Positions 30,438 through 38,807 of a DNA stretch of 44,957 nucleotides are shown here, piece by piece. Position 1 is the stretch's first letter; each line of letters starts with the position of its first letter. Where the stretch lies: positions 1 through 44,957 of the IMG/VR virus record IMGVR_UViG_3300008219_002937, one strand, 5' to 3'. The notes below the pieces were generated by a model. The model ran no database searches. It was not told the DNA's origin and saw only the letters and a program-made list of their open reading frames with translations. The DNA is from a virus. Made by a program: the position numbers and the translations under genes.

Positions 30438-33400
30438 ATGAAAACCCTGCTTGAAGACTGGCGCCGCTTTCAACAGGCCGCCCCAGAGAAAAAACAAAAA
30501 GTTTCTTTGCGAGAAAGCAAAGAGATATTAAATGAGATTTCTCGCCAAGCCGCAGATAAAATCTACGACTGGATGGCCGACGCCGGCGCCGAAGATTATT
30601 CTTTTAACGATCTTTTTGATGGCCGCATGCGTTTGGCCTTTCCGCTCCGCTCCCAGGATGAAGAAAATTTAAAAACAATTGTTTTCTCCCTTCGTCAAGA
30701 TGGGTGGTCACTCCAGGGCTTTCCGTTTAGTGTATCCACGGTGAAACAAAAAAAGAAGCGCCTAGGTACCGGAGAAACTTACGAGGTTGAGGAGCAAGTT
30801 GCTAAATTAAACATATACAGGTCCCTGGAGCGTATAATACCTAAGGGCCCCCGCGCCGGCGAAAAGACTGTTAAAAAAGAAGAGACAACAATGTCTCGCG
30901 CAATTAATAAATCAAAGGATATCCCACCAGACTTGAAAAAGTGGTGGCAGAACAAACAAACATTCTATACTAAAGAGGGCAACCACAAAAAGATAGAAAT
31001 ATACTTCCGCGCCGATCTTACCCCGTCTGACTTCGCTAGCGATATGACCGTTATTATGTCCAGGCATCCTATCGATGTGCTAAGGATGAGCGATATCGGC
31101 TCCATCTCCTCTTGCCATGCGGAAGGAAATAGCCACTTCAAGTGTGCAGTAGCTGAAGCCAAAGGTCACGGCCCAATTGCCTACTTGGTGCCAACTAAAG
31201 AACTCAAAAGCCTCCTAAGTGGCACAAAAGATGCCGGCGGTCAGGCATATCTAGGCGACTATCAGCGACCAGAACTAGAGAGTCTGGAGCCAGAAGCTAA
31301 GAAATACATTGAAGATTACATTAACGCAAACATCAACTACAAAGAAGATAGCGTTTTACATCAACTCTTCGTGAATAACAATAAAGAACAAATAGAGCAA
31401 ATGACAGCCCAGCTAGCCCCGAACATGCGCCGCACCGACGCCTGGAGAAGCGCCAGAGACAGAGGGGAAACTTGGGCTGATGACATTACTGTTGCAGCCC
31501 TGGAAGACGCCTTGGCCACTAAGGTCAAGGGCGAAGAGTGGGAGCCAAACATTGTTGTACCTGACGACACAGACTTGAGCAAGTTGGCTGAGTTTGATGA
31601 CAAAGAAATCTTCAGAGATCGGCAGCGATCTGTCTCCGGTATTTCTGCTAGTACCAGACTGAGACTGAGAAAGTTTATGAATGACGATGGAGAGGACAAC
31701 TTTTTCTTTGCTGTGCCGGAGCAAAGAATGTATGGTGTTAAGACTCCAGGCTTCGTTAATGCGATAATCAAGTGGGCTTTCGACAATCAAGAACAATTGT
31801 TTGAAAAGGATGGTGAGAGATTGGTCCTCCCGGCATTTGAAGACTTGCATCGATTCGGAGCTTCTTACGAGGACAACAAAGACGGCTCTATCTTAAATTC
31901 TTTCTTTAAGGTCGGCGCCGGCGCTGAGCCACAATACGACGCATATAGGAATACCCACAGCGAGTATGATGAAGAAGATGAGCACGCCAATCTGGCCGAC
32001 CAGTACGAGAATCAGGTCGAGGAGATACTAAATTTTGCCGGCAACACCCTCTCACATGCTAGCGTATACGCAGAGGTGCATTATGACGATCCCGATGCGC
32101 CGCCCTATGTTTACGGGTCAGCTAGTTTTTCTCTGGAGTTTGACGAGAACCTGTTTGGATCCGACGCCGGCGCCGAGTTTGAGATACCAGATCAATCCTG
32201 GCAAGCCAAGAGCCGCTTTTTTGACGAGTTCGAATCTCACGCGCGCGATAAGCACAACTTGTATCTTTATTGGGAAGACGGAGAAATTAACAGCTACGGG
32301 ACAACAGTTTCTTTTGAATTTAGAATACCATGGGAAGATTATGAATCCACCCCTGAGGGTTTAAGTGGCTTTGTTGATCACATAAGTTCTGAATTCGATA
32401 ATGAGTATGAGTCAATCAAATCCGTTATGCGCTCTTTCTTGGTAGAAGAGGGTTATATGCTCCCGTTCCCCTTTGATATTTTTAAGAAAGAACTAGAACC
32501 TGAGGACAACGACGACGCTCCGGAATACACACACTGGGATTATGATGTTGAGCCCGGCGAGATTGAATTTAAACTGAAGTCTCCCGATCAGAGGTTTAGA
32601 ACAAGCAAGTTCAAAGGCATCCAACTAGGAACTCTAGTGAACATCGGATCTACTTCTGGCCAGCAAAATCTGCAAGGGCTTCTGCCTGATATAAGAAGCT
32701 TACAATATTCTGAAAAGTTTAACTTAAGCCTGTTTAAGAAATTGAGAACCCTAGAGTCCGCTGCCCGAGAGCATGCCCAGCGACAGTTGACACTCCCGGG
32801 CATTGAGCCAGAAATTGTTAAAGAACTTAATTTTCCGAACTTGATGAAGCTCAGAATTGATCAACGTGCCACCGACGCTGCTTCAAGGAAACTTAACATA
32901 TTCCTCAACCCAGTTATAACAATTGAATCGGACATCGACGCCGACGATCTGAAAGCCGTGAAGGGGTTTGTTGACTTTTTAGATAAAGACGAGAACATGA
33001 AAGCCTTTATCCACGCCGCCCGTCAAGTTTACGATGAATTCTTTCAAACCTACCAAGCAAAACTGAACGTTCAGCTTGATGTTGAGGCCTCCATAGGCGC
33101 CCTTAAAGATGGGTTACACGAGGTGGCTATAGACGAAATAGTTGTATTCGGAAATCAATTCCTGCGCCCCGATACTACGCAGGAAGCCGATCTCCTTCGC
33201 GATCTTGCGCGACAGTATATCGGCATGATAGACGGGGTTAGTGCATATGCTACGGCATATACAAAAACGTTTGAGCGCATAAAGAAAGTACAAACCGAGT
33301 ATCCGAAACTTAAATTACTAGATTTAAGCCTCAATGAGCTTCAAAGTATAGTAGTGCCATGGGAAGATTCCGGACGACCCTCTGACGAGATCCTTGCGCG

Positions 33401-33710
33401 ATTGGGGAAACTCTCTTCGTGGGCAGACCCGCCTCCGAGCGAGTGGCGAGCCTTCGAAGGGCGCCCCGTAACAGAGTCCGAAAAGCTCTTTATGGAACTC
33501 AATGATGTTTTAACGTTTTTGAGAGTTCTGGAAAAACATCTTTCTGTCTATCTAGCCGCGGCCCTTCACGATCCGCGCGCGTACTATAATATAAATCTGA
33601 TGGATGATGTTCCGCAAAGTATCTCCGATCAACTTAAAAAGATTATCTCTGTTATATCTGAATCTAACATAAAAAAGAAATCAAGAATTGCTGTACGCAT
33701 CAAAAGATAA
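30438..33710 (+). CDS. Giant phage protein A of unknown function, paralogue of the protein at 39740
   Basis: 1090 residues. The N-terminus 'MKTLLEDWRRFQQA' is followed by a small module ending 'FNDLFDGRMRLAFPLRS' (55-72). At 207-250 is the conserved block 'SRHPIDVLRM', 'SSCH' (224-227), a later Cys236 and 'AEAKGHGPIAYLV'. Then 'RLRLRKF', 'AVPEQRMYG' and 'IKWAF' follow. The protein at 39740 has all of these in the same order. The rest is long, acidic and mixed. The Cys-His-Cys pattern may bind metal or be catalytic. No signal or membrane segment is present. Possible roles: a virion-packaged effector or a large enzyme; none is established. Confidence 0.7.
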   Translation: MKTLLEDWRRFQQAAPEKKQKVSLRESKEILNEISRQAADKIYDWMADAGAEDYSFNDLFDGRMRLAFPLRSQDEENLKTIVFSLRQDGWSLQGFPFSVSTVKQKKKRLGTGETYEVEEQVAKLNIYRSLERIIPKGPRAGEKTVKKEETTMSRAINKSKDIPPDLKKWWQNKQTFYTKEGNHKKIEIYFRADLTPSDFASDMTVIMSRHPIDVLRMSDIGSISSCHAEGNSHFKCAVAEAKGHGPIAYLVPTKELKSLLSGTKDAGGQAYLGDYQRPELESLEPEAKKYIEDYINANINYKEDSVLHQLFVNNNKEQIEQMTAQLAPNMRRTDAWRSARDRGETWADDITVAALEDALATKVKGEEWEPNIVVPDDTDLSKLAEFDDKEIFRDRQRSVSGISASTRLRLRKFMNDDGEDNFFFAVPEQRMYGVKTPGFVNAIIKWAFDNQEQLFEKDGERLVLPAFEDLHRFGASYEDNKDGSILNSFFKVGAGAEPQYDAYRNTHSEYDEEDEHANLADQYENQVEEILNFAGNTLSHASVYAEVHYDDPDAPPYVYGSASFSLEFDENLFGSDAGAEFEIPDQSWQAKSRFFDEFESHARDKHNLYLYWEDGEINSYGTTVSFEFRIPWEDYESTPEGLSGFVDHISSEFDNEYESIKSVMRSFLVEEGYMLPFPFDIFKKELEPEDNDDAPEYTHWDYDVEPGEIEFKLKSPDQRFRTSKFKGIQLGTLVNIGSTSGQQNLQGLLPDIRSLQYSEKFNLSLFKKLRTLESAAREHAQRQLTLPGIEPEIVKELNFPNLMKLRIDQRATDAASRKLNIFLNPVITIESDIDADDLKAVKGFVDFLDKDENMKAFIHAARQVYDEFFQTYQAKLNVQLDVEASIGALKDGLHEVAIDEIVVFGNQFLRPDTTQEADLLRDLARQYIGMIDGVSAYATAYTKTFERIKKVQTEYPKLKLLDLSLNELQSIVVPWEDSGRPSDEILARLGKLSSWADPPPSEWRAFEGRPVTESEKLFMELNDVLTFLRVLEKHLSVYLAAALHDPRAYYNINLMDDVPQSISDQLKKIISVISESNIKKKSRIAVRIKR

Positions 33711-33768
33711 CAGATCCTCCAAATAAATTAAAAAAATATTCAAAAAATGCCGATAAAGGGATTTTAGA

Positions 33769-33835
33769 CCATAGTTACTATGGGTGCGAAAAAGGCACCC
33801 CGACCGCGAAAGGTCAGAAAGGTCATAAACATGAC
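33769..33835 (+). ncRNA. Structured 5' leader of the lipoprotein operon (candidate regulatory RNA)
   Basis: The gap 33711-33901 holds four small hairpins in a row: CCATAG/CTATGG (33769-33783), GGGTGC/GCACCC (33782-33800), GACC/GGTC (33802-33815) and GTCAT/ATGAC (33822-33835). The first two share bases 33782-33783 and so exclude each other. No known riboswitch class was recognised. The flanks (33711-33768 and 33836-33901) are AT-rich, with no good promoter found. Confidence 0.4.
33808..33825 (+). repeat. Perfect tandem 9-base repeat in the leader
   Basis: GAAAGGTCA occurs twice without a gap (33808-33816 and 33817-33825). Each copy offers a GGTC that can pair with GACC at 33802-33805, allowing two alternative stems. 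Confidence 0.75.
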
Positions 33836-33901
33836 AGCAGGTGAGTACATTTTGTAGCTTTATTGACTCAACGCGTCGAAAAGAATCTGGAGGTTCTAAT
33901 C

Positions 33902-34828
33902 GTGCATAAAAATCTTATAAGTTTTGCATCAACTTTGATGGGTGCATTTGTTTTACTTATGGGGTTATCGTGCACATCGCAAGCCCCAACAGACACGCAG
34001 GCCAATTCAGGCCAATACTTTGATCCCAGTTCCGTTGCCGAAGAGGCCGTTACTCAGGCCGATCAAATGTCAGAAATACTGGAGCGCGCAAGCTTAAGTC
34101 CCATAGAGAGGGCCGTAAGAAGCGCCGCAGTTAAGGTTGTCCGCCCGGGCGGTCAAGGTCATGGCTCTGGCTCATATTTAAAATACAAAGGCCGTCATAT
34201 CGTTGTGACGGCTGCTCACGTTGTGGAAGGCTTTAGGCACATGGTTGTCTCCGGCCGCAACGGAGAGAATGTTATAGGCAGAGTAATCTATGAAGACGAA
34301 AGAACCGATCTTGCCGTACTGTCGGTACCGAAGATCAACAGCCGAGTTCCCATGCCATATCGTGTACGCGGATCCCTAGCTAATAAGAACTTAGTTGGCG
34401 CCGGCGTAACTTATACGGGCTTCCCGGGCCGCCATGACCTTCTAACGATCATGGGCCGAGTCGCCTCTTTGGAAAAGGGCTATATTGTTGTTAACATGTA
34501 CGGGTGGTTTGGCTCCTCTGGTTCGGGAGTTTACGATAACCAGGGCCGACTCTTGGGTATTGTGTCTGCCATTGACATAGGTAGCTGGTCTATTCCAATA
34601 CCTCTAGATAGTTTAGTTTGGGTTGCCCCAATCTGGTCTTTGGATCAGGAAATATTAGACATAAGAATGCAGCTGCAGATCAAAGAAGAAGAAGCTCAGA
34701 AAGAGCACAAGCTTCCAGACAGCCCATTGACAAAAGACCCAGCCCCCGACCAGGGCGCTGGAGACCAAACGGAGGAAGATAATGGCGATCTTCCACCACC
34801 GATAAGGGCTTTCCCTGGCGGAGAATAA
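33902..34828 (+). CDS. Lipoprotein trypsin-like serine protease (DegP/HtrA-like catalytic domain)
   Basis: 308 residues from GTG 33902, 8 bases after GGAGG; this start gives a clean signal peptide. A hydrophobic stretch ends in lipobox 'LMGLSC' (Cys24), so the product is lipid-anchored outside the inner membrane. The catalytic triad can be placed: His106 in 'VVTAAHVVEG', Asp136 in 'ERTDLAVL' and Ser206 in 'GSSGSGVYD'. No PDZ domain follows; the tail is Pro/Glu/Asp-rich and disordered. Envelope-located phage proteases are rare. It may act on host surface proteins, on incoming phages, or in lysis. The vWA lipoprotein gene follows after 1 base. Confidence 0.87.
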   Translation: MHKNLISFASTLMGAFVLLMGLSCTSQAPTDTQANSGQYFDPSSVAEEAVTQADQMSEILERASLSPIERAVRSAAVKVVRPGGQGHGSGSYLKYKGRHIVVTAAHVVEGFRHMVVSGRNGENVIGRVIYEDERTDLAVLSVPKINSRVPMPYRVRGSLANKNLVGAGVTYTGFPGRHDLLTIMGRVASLEKGYIVVNMYGWFGSSGSGVYDNQGRLLGIVSAIDIGSWSIPIPLDSLVWVAPIWSLDQEILDIRMQLQIKEEEAQKEHKLPDSPLTKDPAPDQGAGDQTEEDNGDLPPPIRAFPGGE

Positions 34829-34829
34829 A

Positions 34830-35834
34830 ATGAAACGTATATTCTCCCTAGTATTAATATTATTAACCATAGGCTGCGAGGGAGATTATACAATCCATGG
34901 CGGCTACCAAGATCCGGTCTACATCGAGGTTGAAGTGCCAGTCGAAGTACCAATCGAAGTTCCCGGCGACGGCGGCGATGTCTGGATCGACAGCTTTGAT
35001 CAACCCTACACGATGGACGGGATTGATATTGTCTGGCTGATTGACAAGTCAGGCTCCATGCACCAGCACTCTCAGTCGGTAGTCGACGGCATTGAACAAA
35101 TGATGCTTTCCCTTCCGCCGTCCGGTTGGAGATTGGGAATCACAACTACAGCATGGCAGGACTCCGGTACTACAGCACAATTCCCGTTGGTCCCGGGAGA
35201 TAGTGTTCAGGATGCTTGGGATGCTTATAACAACACAGGCACCTATGGTTTAGAAGCAGGCTTCGACGCCCTCTATGCCTACTTGGTGGAGAATTCATAT
35301 AATCAATCGTGGTTACGGCCAAACGCAGGACTCCTTGTTGTTTTTGTAAGCGATGAGGAGGAACAGAGCAGCCGCGATTTTACTTTTTCACCCGGCGGCC
35401 TACAAGATTTTATAAACTGGTACGGTAGCCAGCGACCTTCTGTATTCTTGGCTAGCATTGTAAACCTACCAGCCGCAGACTCGCTTTGTAACACGGGACA
35501 TCACTCCACATACATCAGCCAGCGTTACATCGATGCAACTAATGCATTCGGAGGCGTCGTTGTGGATATTTGTTCGACAGATTGGGCCCCCGGAGTTCAG
35601 GCCGCGACATCTCAGGTTGAGCCCCATGAAGAATGGGAGTTAACTTTTACCCCCATCGAAGACACTTTGATAGTTTTTGTAAACTCTTCAGAATCCAGCA
35701 ATCTTGATTGGGTTTATAACCCTCTCACCAACAGCGTAGAGTTCCTTCTTGTCCCCCCTGAAGGTTCGCACGTGGAGATTGGTTACGTTATAGATTATTC
35801 ACTAGGCGACGATGACGATTCTGCAGTTAATTAA
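34830..35834 (+). CDS. Lipoprotein with von Willebrand factor A domain
   Basis: 334 residues. The signal peptide ends in 'LLTIGC' (Cys16). A low-complexity linker of alternating Glu-Val-Pro ('EVPVEVPIEVP') follows, then a vWA domain from about residue 60 with the MIDAS motif 'DKSGSM' (72-77), a later 'VVFVSDEEEQ' Asp, and a C-terminal part ending in 'GDDDDSAVN'. vWA domains bind proteins through a metal. It is 1 base after the protease gene, so they are almost certainly co-expressed and may form a surface complex. The linker and DDDDS tail resemble deltaproteobacterial lipoproteins, which suggests capture from the host. Confidence 0.87.
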   Translation: MKRIFSLVLILLTIGCEGDYTIHGGYQDPVYIEVEVPVEVPIEVPGDGGDVWIDSFDQPYTMDGIDIVWLIDKSGSMHQHSQSVVDGIEQMMLSLPPSGWRLGITTTAWQDSGTTAQFPLVPGDSVQDAWDAYNNTGTYGLEAGFDALYAYLVENSYNQSWLRPNAGLLVVFVSDEEEQSSRDFTFSPGGLQDFINWYGSQRPSVFLASIVNLPAADSLCNTGHHSTYISQRYIDATNAFGGVVVDICSTDWAPGVQAATSQVEPHEEWELTFTPIEDTLIVFVNSSESSNLDWVYNPLTNSVEFLLVPPEGSHVEIGYVIDYSLGDDDDSAVN

Positions 35835-35869
35835 CTATTTAATACAGTTAAACTAAAGAAAGGTTACAG

Positions 35870-36055
35870 ATGAAGAAAAAGAATATTTCTACAGTGGCCT
35901 GCAATACAGATGAGCATGAGAATATATTACCCATTTCTCTGGAAAAACAAAAGGCTTTGCTCGATTTAATAAATCGAAGAAAGTCTGGTATTATCTCTAG
36001 AGAAGAACTTAAGGACTTATTGTTCCCTGATCAGCAGTCGACACTGTTCCACTAA
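35870..36055 (+). CDS. Small phage protein of unknown function, 61 residues
   Basis: Starts at ATG 35870 after AGAAAGGTTACAG. It contains 'KQKALLDLINRRKSGIISREE' in two short helices, with an acidic N-terminus. The helical C-terminal half resembles small DNA- or protein-binding adaptors, but no family is recognised. It follows the lipoprotein pair by 35 bases and precedes a coiled-coil gene by 20 bases. Confidence 0.5.
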   Translation: MKKKNISTVACNTDEHENILPISLEKQKALLDLINRRKSGIISREELKDLLFPDQQSTLFH

Positions 36056-36075
36056 AACATTAGGAAGAAGAAAAA

Positions 36076-36312
36076 ATGAAAAAATTACTCCTGCGCGCCT
36101 TGGGCCTCGACAAGTTAGAGCAGAAAATTATTAGACTAGAATCTGAGGTAGAGAGATTGTGGGCCATTAATAGAGAGAACGAAGAATTATTAGATTACAT
36201 TGATCAGGTTCGCAGCCTTGAGAGTCTAATGATGGGTGATCTTCCGGAAGGATCGTTTGATGAGCTAGCAGCTTTGATTGCCCAGACTTCGGAGCCGATT
36301 GGCAATGCCTGA
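36076..36312 (+). CDS. Small coiled-coil protein, 78 residues
   Basis: 'LDKLEQKIIRLESEVERLW' and the following residues make a regular heptad pattern over about residues 10-50, then an acidic C-terminal segment ('MMGDLPEGSFDELAALI'). It is probably an oligomerising adaptor. ATG after TAGGAAGAAGAAAAA. Its stop overlaps the start of the phosphomannomutase-like gene (TGATG), so the two are coupled. Confidence 0.55.
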   Translation: MKKLLLRALGLDKLEQKIIRLESEVERLWAINRENEELLDYIDQVRSLESLMMGDLPEGSFDELAALIAQTSEPIGNA

Positions 36313-37040
36313 TGGAGAAAATATATCTTTTCGACGTTGATGGGACTTTAACCGAGCCTCGTCAAAAAATCGACGAGGCCTTCGCCGAGATTTTTCTTAA
36401 GTGGGCCTCCGACAAGATTGTTTATCTTGTTACCGGAAGCGATCTGGGAAAGATAAAACAACAGGTCTTTGACGAACTTTTGAATGCATGCACTGGTGTA
36501 TTTTGTTGTCTGGGGAACACTTTCTACAAAAACGACAAGTTGGTTTTCAAGAAAGGTTTTCGGCCGAAGCTTGAACTGACGGAGGACTTGGAAGCATATG
36601 TAGAGGCCTCCTCATATCCTGTTAAGACCGGTAAACATATTGAAAAAAGAACAGGGATGATAAACTTTAGCGTCGTCGGCCGAAACGCGACGAAAGAGCA
36701 GAGAGAGGATTATTACGCCTGGGATCAGAAAAACCACGAAAGAGCAGACATTGTTGATTATATTACAAAAGCTTGGCCCAAGTTAGATGTGGCTGTAGGT
36801 GGGATGATAAGTGTAGATATTTTTGCCAAAGGGAGGGATAAGTCTCAAGTCTTAAAGCATCTGAAAAAGGAACACGGCTCAGACTTGAGTATTGTTTTCA
36901 CTGGTGATAGAATATACCCATCGGGTAATGATTATGGTTTGGCTATGGCTCTGGAGAAAATGCCAAACTGCCAACACCTTTCTGTTTTAGGATATGAAGA
37001 AACCCGGGCACTAATTGAGTATTCCGAACTATTTAGATAG
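36312..37040 (+). CDS. HAD-superfamily phosphomannomutase, eukaryotic type
   Basis: 242 residues, the size of PMM2-type enzymes (about 246). 'YLFDVDGTLTEPRQKID' carries the two catalytic Asp residues, 'YLVTGSDLGKIKQQ' matches the family's (G)GSD..K..EQ, 'KRTGMINFSVVGRNATKEQR' is the substrate-binding segment, and 'FTGDRIYPSGNDYGLA' ends the site. It converts mannose-6-P to mannose-1-P. Together with the cupin at 29466 and the nucleotidyltransferase-like protein at 13531 it could make an activated mannose for DNA, virion or surface glycosylation. No glycosyltransferase is recognised in the window. Confidence 0.85.
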   Translation: MEKIYLFDVDGTLTEPRQKIDEAFAEIFLKWASDKIVYLVTGSDLGKIKQQVFDELLNACTGVFCCLGNTFYKNDKLVFKKGFRPKLELTEDLEAYVEASSYPVKTGKHIEKRTGMINFSVVGRNATKEQREDYYAWDQKNHERADIVDYITKAWPKLDVAVGGMISVDIFAKGRDKSQVLKHLKKEHGSDLSIVFTGDRIYPSGNDYGLAMALEKMPNCQHLSVLGYEETRALIEYSELFR

Positions 37041-37059
37041 ATACTAGAGGGACTTACCG

Positions 37060-37452
37060 ATGAAACATCTTATGGAAAATTGGAAGAAATACGCCTTATC
37101 GGAAAGAGATGGGGAATACTTCCAAAAGATTTTTAAAATAATTGTTAGAGTACACATAAGGAAATCCTCCGCGTCGGATGAAGAGACTATCCGAGGATTT
37201 GCAGACAAAGGACAGACTCAGCAAGACATTCGCGCGATTGCAGACGTACTAACCGTTGCATCCCGCCCCGGCGGGCAGAGGGAAACAGACGAAAAATATA
37301 TATCAGATATGGAGATAAGGTACAGAGTTTCCAAGAAAGCTATAGATCCTAGAGTGGCCGCCATCCACTTAAAGGAAAAGATTAAGAACCTGCCCAGTGT
37401 TCTAGCAGTGGAGGGTGGCGAAACTCCGGTAGACGTTTCAAGGAAAGCATGA
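37060..37452 (+). CDS. Phage protein of unknown function with an N-terminal W-containing helix
   Basis: 130 residues. The start 'MKHLMENWKKYALSE' resembles that of giant protein A ('MKTLLEDWRRFQQA') and the end of giant protein B ('KLFEGWRRYVKK'). The rest is alpha/beta, with 'YFQKIFKIIVRVHIRK' and a C-terminal segment like a small ACT or ferredoxin fold, which is a guess. ATG after AGAGGGACTTACCG. The next gene overlaps by 4 bases. Confidence 0.55.
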   Translation: MKHLMENWKKYALSERDGEYFQKIFKIIVRVHIRKSSASDEETIRGFADKGQTQQDIRAIADVLTVASRPGGQRETDEKYISDMEIRYRVSKKAIDPRVAAIHLKEKIKNLPSVLAVEGGETPVDVSRKA

Positions 37453-37667
37453 TGAAAATTTCAATTGATAATCTGAGGGAAATTGTTCGCGAAGAGCTAG
37501 AGCTTCTAGAAATAGAGAAGATCCAGAAGGCTTGGCGCAGGAAGCATCCGAGAATGAAGGATCGCATACTTAACCGCGGCCCAAACAAAGAAGATGGCGG
37601 TGGCGAAGGTATTAAGACCCACGCTAGTACGAAGAGGGGCAATGCCCCGCCGGGAGCAGGAAGATGA
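37449..37667 (+). CDS. Small basic phage protein, 72 residues
   Basis: Starts with ATGATG overlapping the upstream stop. The N-terminus 'ISIDNLREIVREELELLE' is a helix type common at the start of marine phage proteins (I-S...LR.IV.EE). The remainder is Lys/Arg/Gly-rich and looks disordered, ending 'NAPPGAGR'. The stop overlaps the next ATG. It may be a nucleic-acid-binding or virion-packaged peptide; nothing more can be said. Confidence 0.5.
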   Translation: MMKISIDNLREIVREELELLEIEKIQKAWRRKHPRMKDRILNRGPNKEDGGGEGIKTHASTKRGNAPPGAGR

Positions 37668-38428
37668 TAAGTATAAAGATCGTCGGAGACGATAGCGGTA
37701 TTCTCTCTTCTTTTGAAACGAGAGCGGAACTGAATCAAGATGTTTGGGAGGGGAAAGCCCTTCGCCCTGAGGTATCCGAGAGGTTGGTTGAAATTGCTGA
37801 AGACTTTCTAGAAAGCCTAGGCATGGGTGTTTCCAATTGGACCTTGACTATTACTGGTTCTTTGGCAAATTATAATTGGTCTAAGTACTCCGACATTGAC
37901 TTACACATCATTCTCCCCTTCGAAGATATTGACGAGAATGAAGAATTATTGAGAGAATTTTTTAATGCAAAGCAGGCCGTGTGGAATTCAAAGCACGACA
38001 TTCTCGTAAAGGAACATCAAGTTGAGATATACGTGCAGAATGAATCGGAGCCTCACATTTCCACAGGCGTATATTCTATATCCGACAACAGCTGGTTGCT
38101 AGAGCCGGTAAGGGAATCATCTGACATAGACCGGCCCAGCGTAAGAATAAAGTCCGACACCCTGACCAAGCGAATAAGCCAGATAGAAAAAATGTTCAAT
38201 GAGGGCAAAGATGAAGAAGTTTATTCTGAGGCTATGATTCTCAAGGACAAGATAAAGAAGATGAGAAAATGTGGCTTAGACAAGGAGGGCATTTTCTCAG
38301 TCGAGAACATATCATTTAAGGTCTTAAGAAGAAACGGTTCGATGGGTAGGCTTATTGGCTTAATCAATAGTTCGTATGATAATCTGATGAGCTTAGCGGA
38401 ATCAGATGATCAAGATAAAGATAACTAA
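37664..38428 (+). CDS. Pol-beta-superfamily nucleotidyltransferase
   Basis: 254 residues. 'LTITGSLANYNWSKYSDIDL' contains the G-S motif followed, 11 residues later, by D-x-D, the metal-binding core of the superfamily; the third carboxylate is probably in 'KEHQVEIYVQNE'. Members add nucleotides to RNA, proteins or small molecules; small stand-alone ones include antitoxins and tRNA-modifying toxins. The C-terminal half is helical and could hold the acceptor. Overlaps upstream by 4 bases. Substrate unknown. Confidence 0.72.
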   Translation: MISIKIVGDDSGILSSFETRAELNQDVWEGKALRPEVSERLVEIAEDFLESLGMGVSNWTLTITGSLANYNWSKYSDIDLHIILPFEDIDENEELLREFFNAKQAVWNSKHDILVKEHQVEIYVQNESEPHISTGVYSISDNSWLLEPVRESSDIDRPSVRIKSDTLTKRISQIEKMFNEGKDEEVYSEAMILKDKIKKMRKCGLDKEGIFSVENISFKVLRRNGSMGRLIGLINSSYDNLMSLAESDDQDKDN

Positions 38429-38429
38429 C

Positions 38430-38807
38430 ATGAAGATCAATGGCACAGCCGTCATAATTATTGACGCTGACGACCGCGTACTGCTGCTTCGCAGGGAGCC
38501 GACAAGCACATGGATGCCCGACAAGTGGGCCTTCCCGGGCGGGAAGATAGAGCCCGGCGAATCACCACCTGCCGCGGCCACTAGAGAGACAAAAGAAGAG
38601 ACAGATCTAGATATAAGAACTTTGCAGGAATTGCAACCAAGCTATCAAGTACCAGTGTTTCTTTCCGAGGACTGGTCTGGTAAGGTGAAAATAAATGGAG
38701 AACATACTGATTTCTCCTGGGTTCACTTAAAGGATGTTGCGAAATATGATACAGTACCACATATAGAAGCCCTTATTAGGAGAGCCTTAGATGTCAGAAA
38801 AAAGTGA
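38430..38807 (+). CDS. Nudix hydrolase
   Basis: 125 residues from ATG 38430; the frame is open to an ATG at 38406 inside the upstream gene, so the start is uncertain. The Nudix box is complete: 'GGKIEPGESPPAAATRETKE' then 'ETDL' (G-x5-E-x7-R-E-x2-E-E/T pattern). The first strand 'INGTAVIIIDADDRVLLLRR' is typical. It hydrolyses nucleoside diphosphate-linked compounds, such as damaged nucleotides or nucleotide sugars. The stop is inside the next gene by 17 bases. Confidence 0.88.
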   Translation: MKINGTAVIIIDADDRVLLLRREPTSTWMPDKWAFPGGKIEPGESPPAAATRETKEETDLDIRTLQELQPSYQVPVFLSEDWSGKVKINGEHTDFSWVHLKDVAKYDTVPHIEALIRRALDVRKK

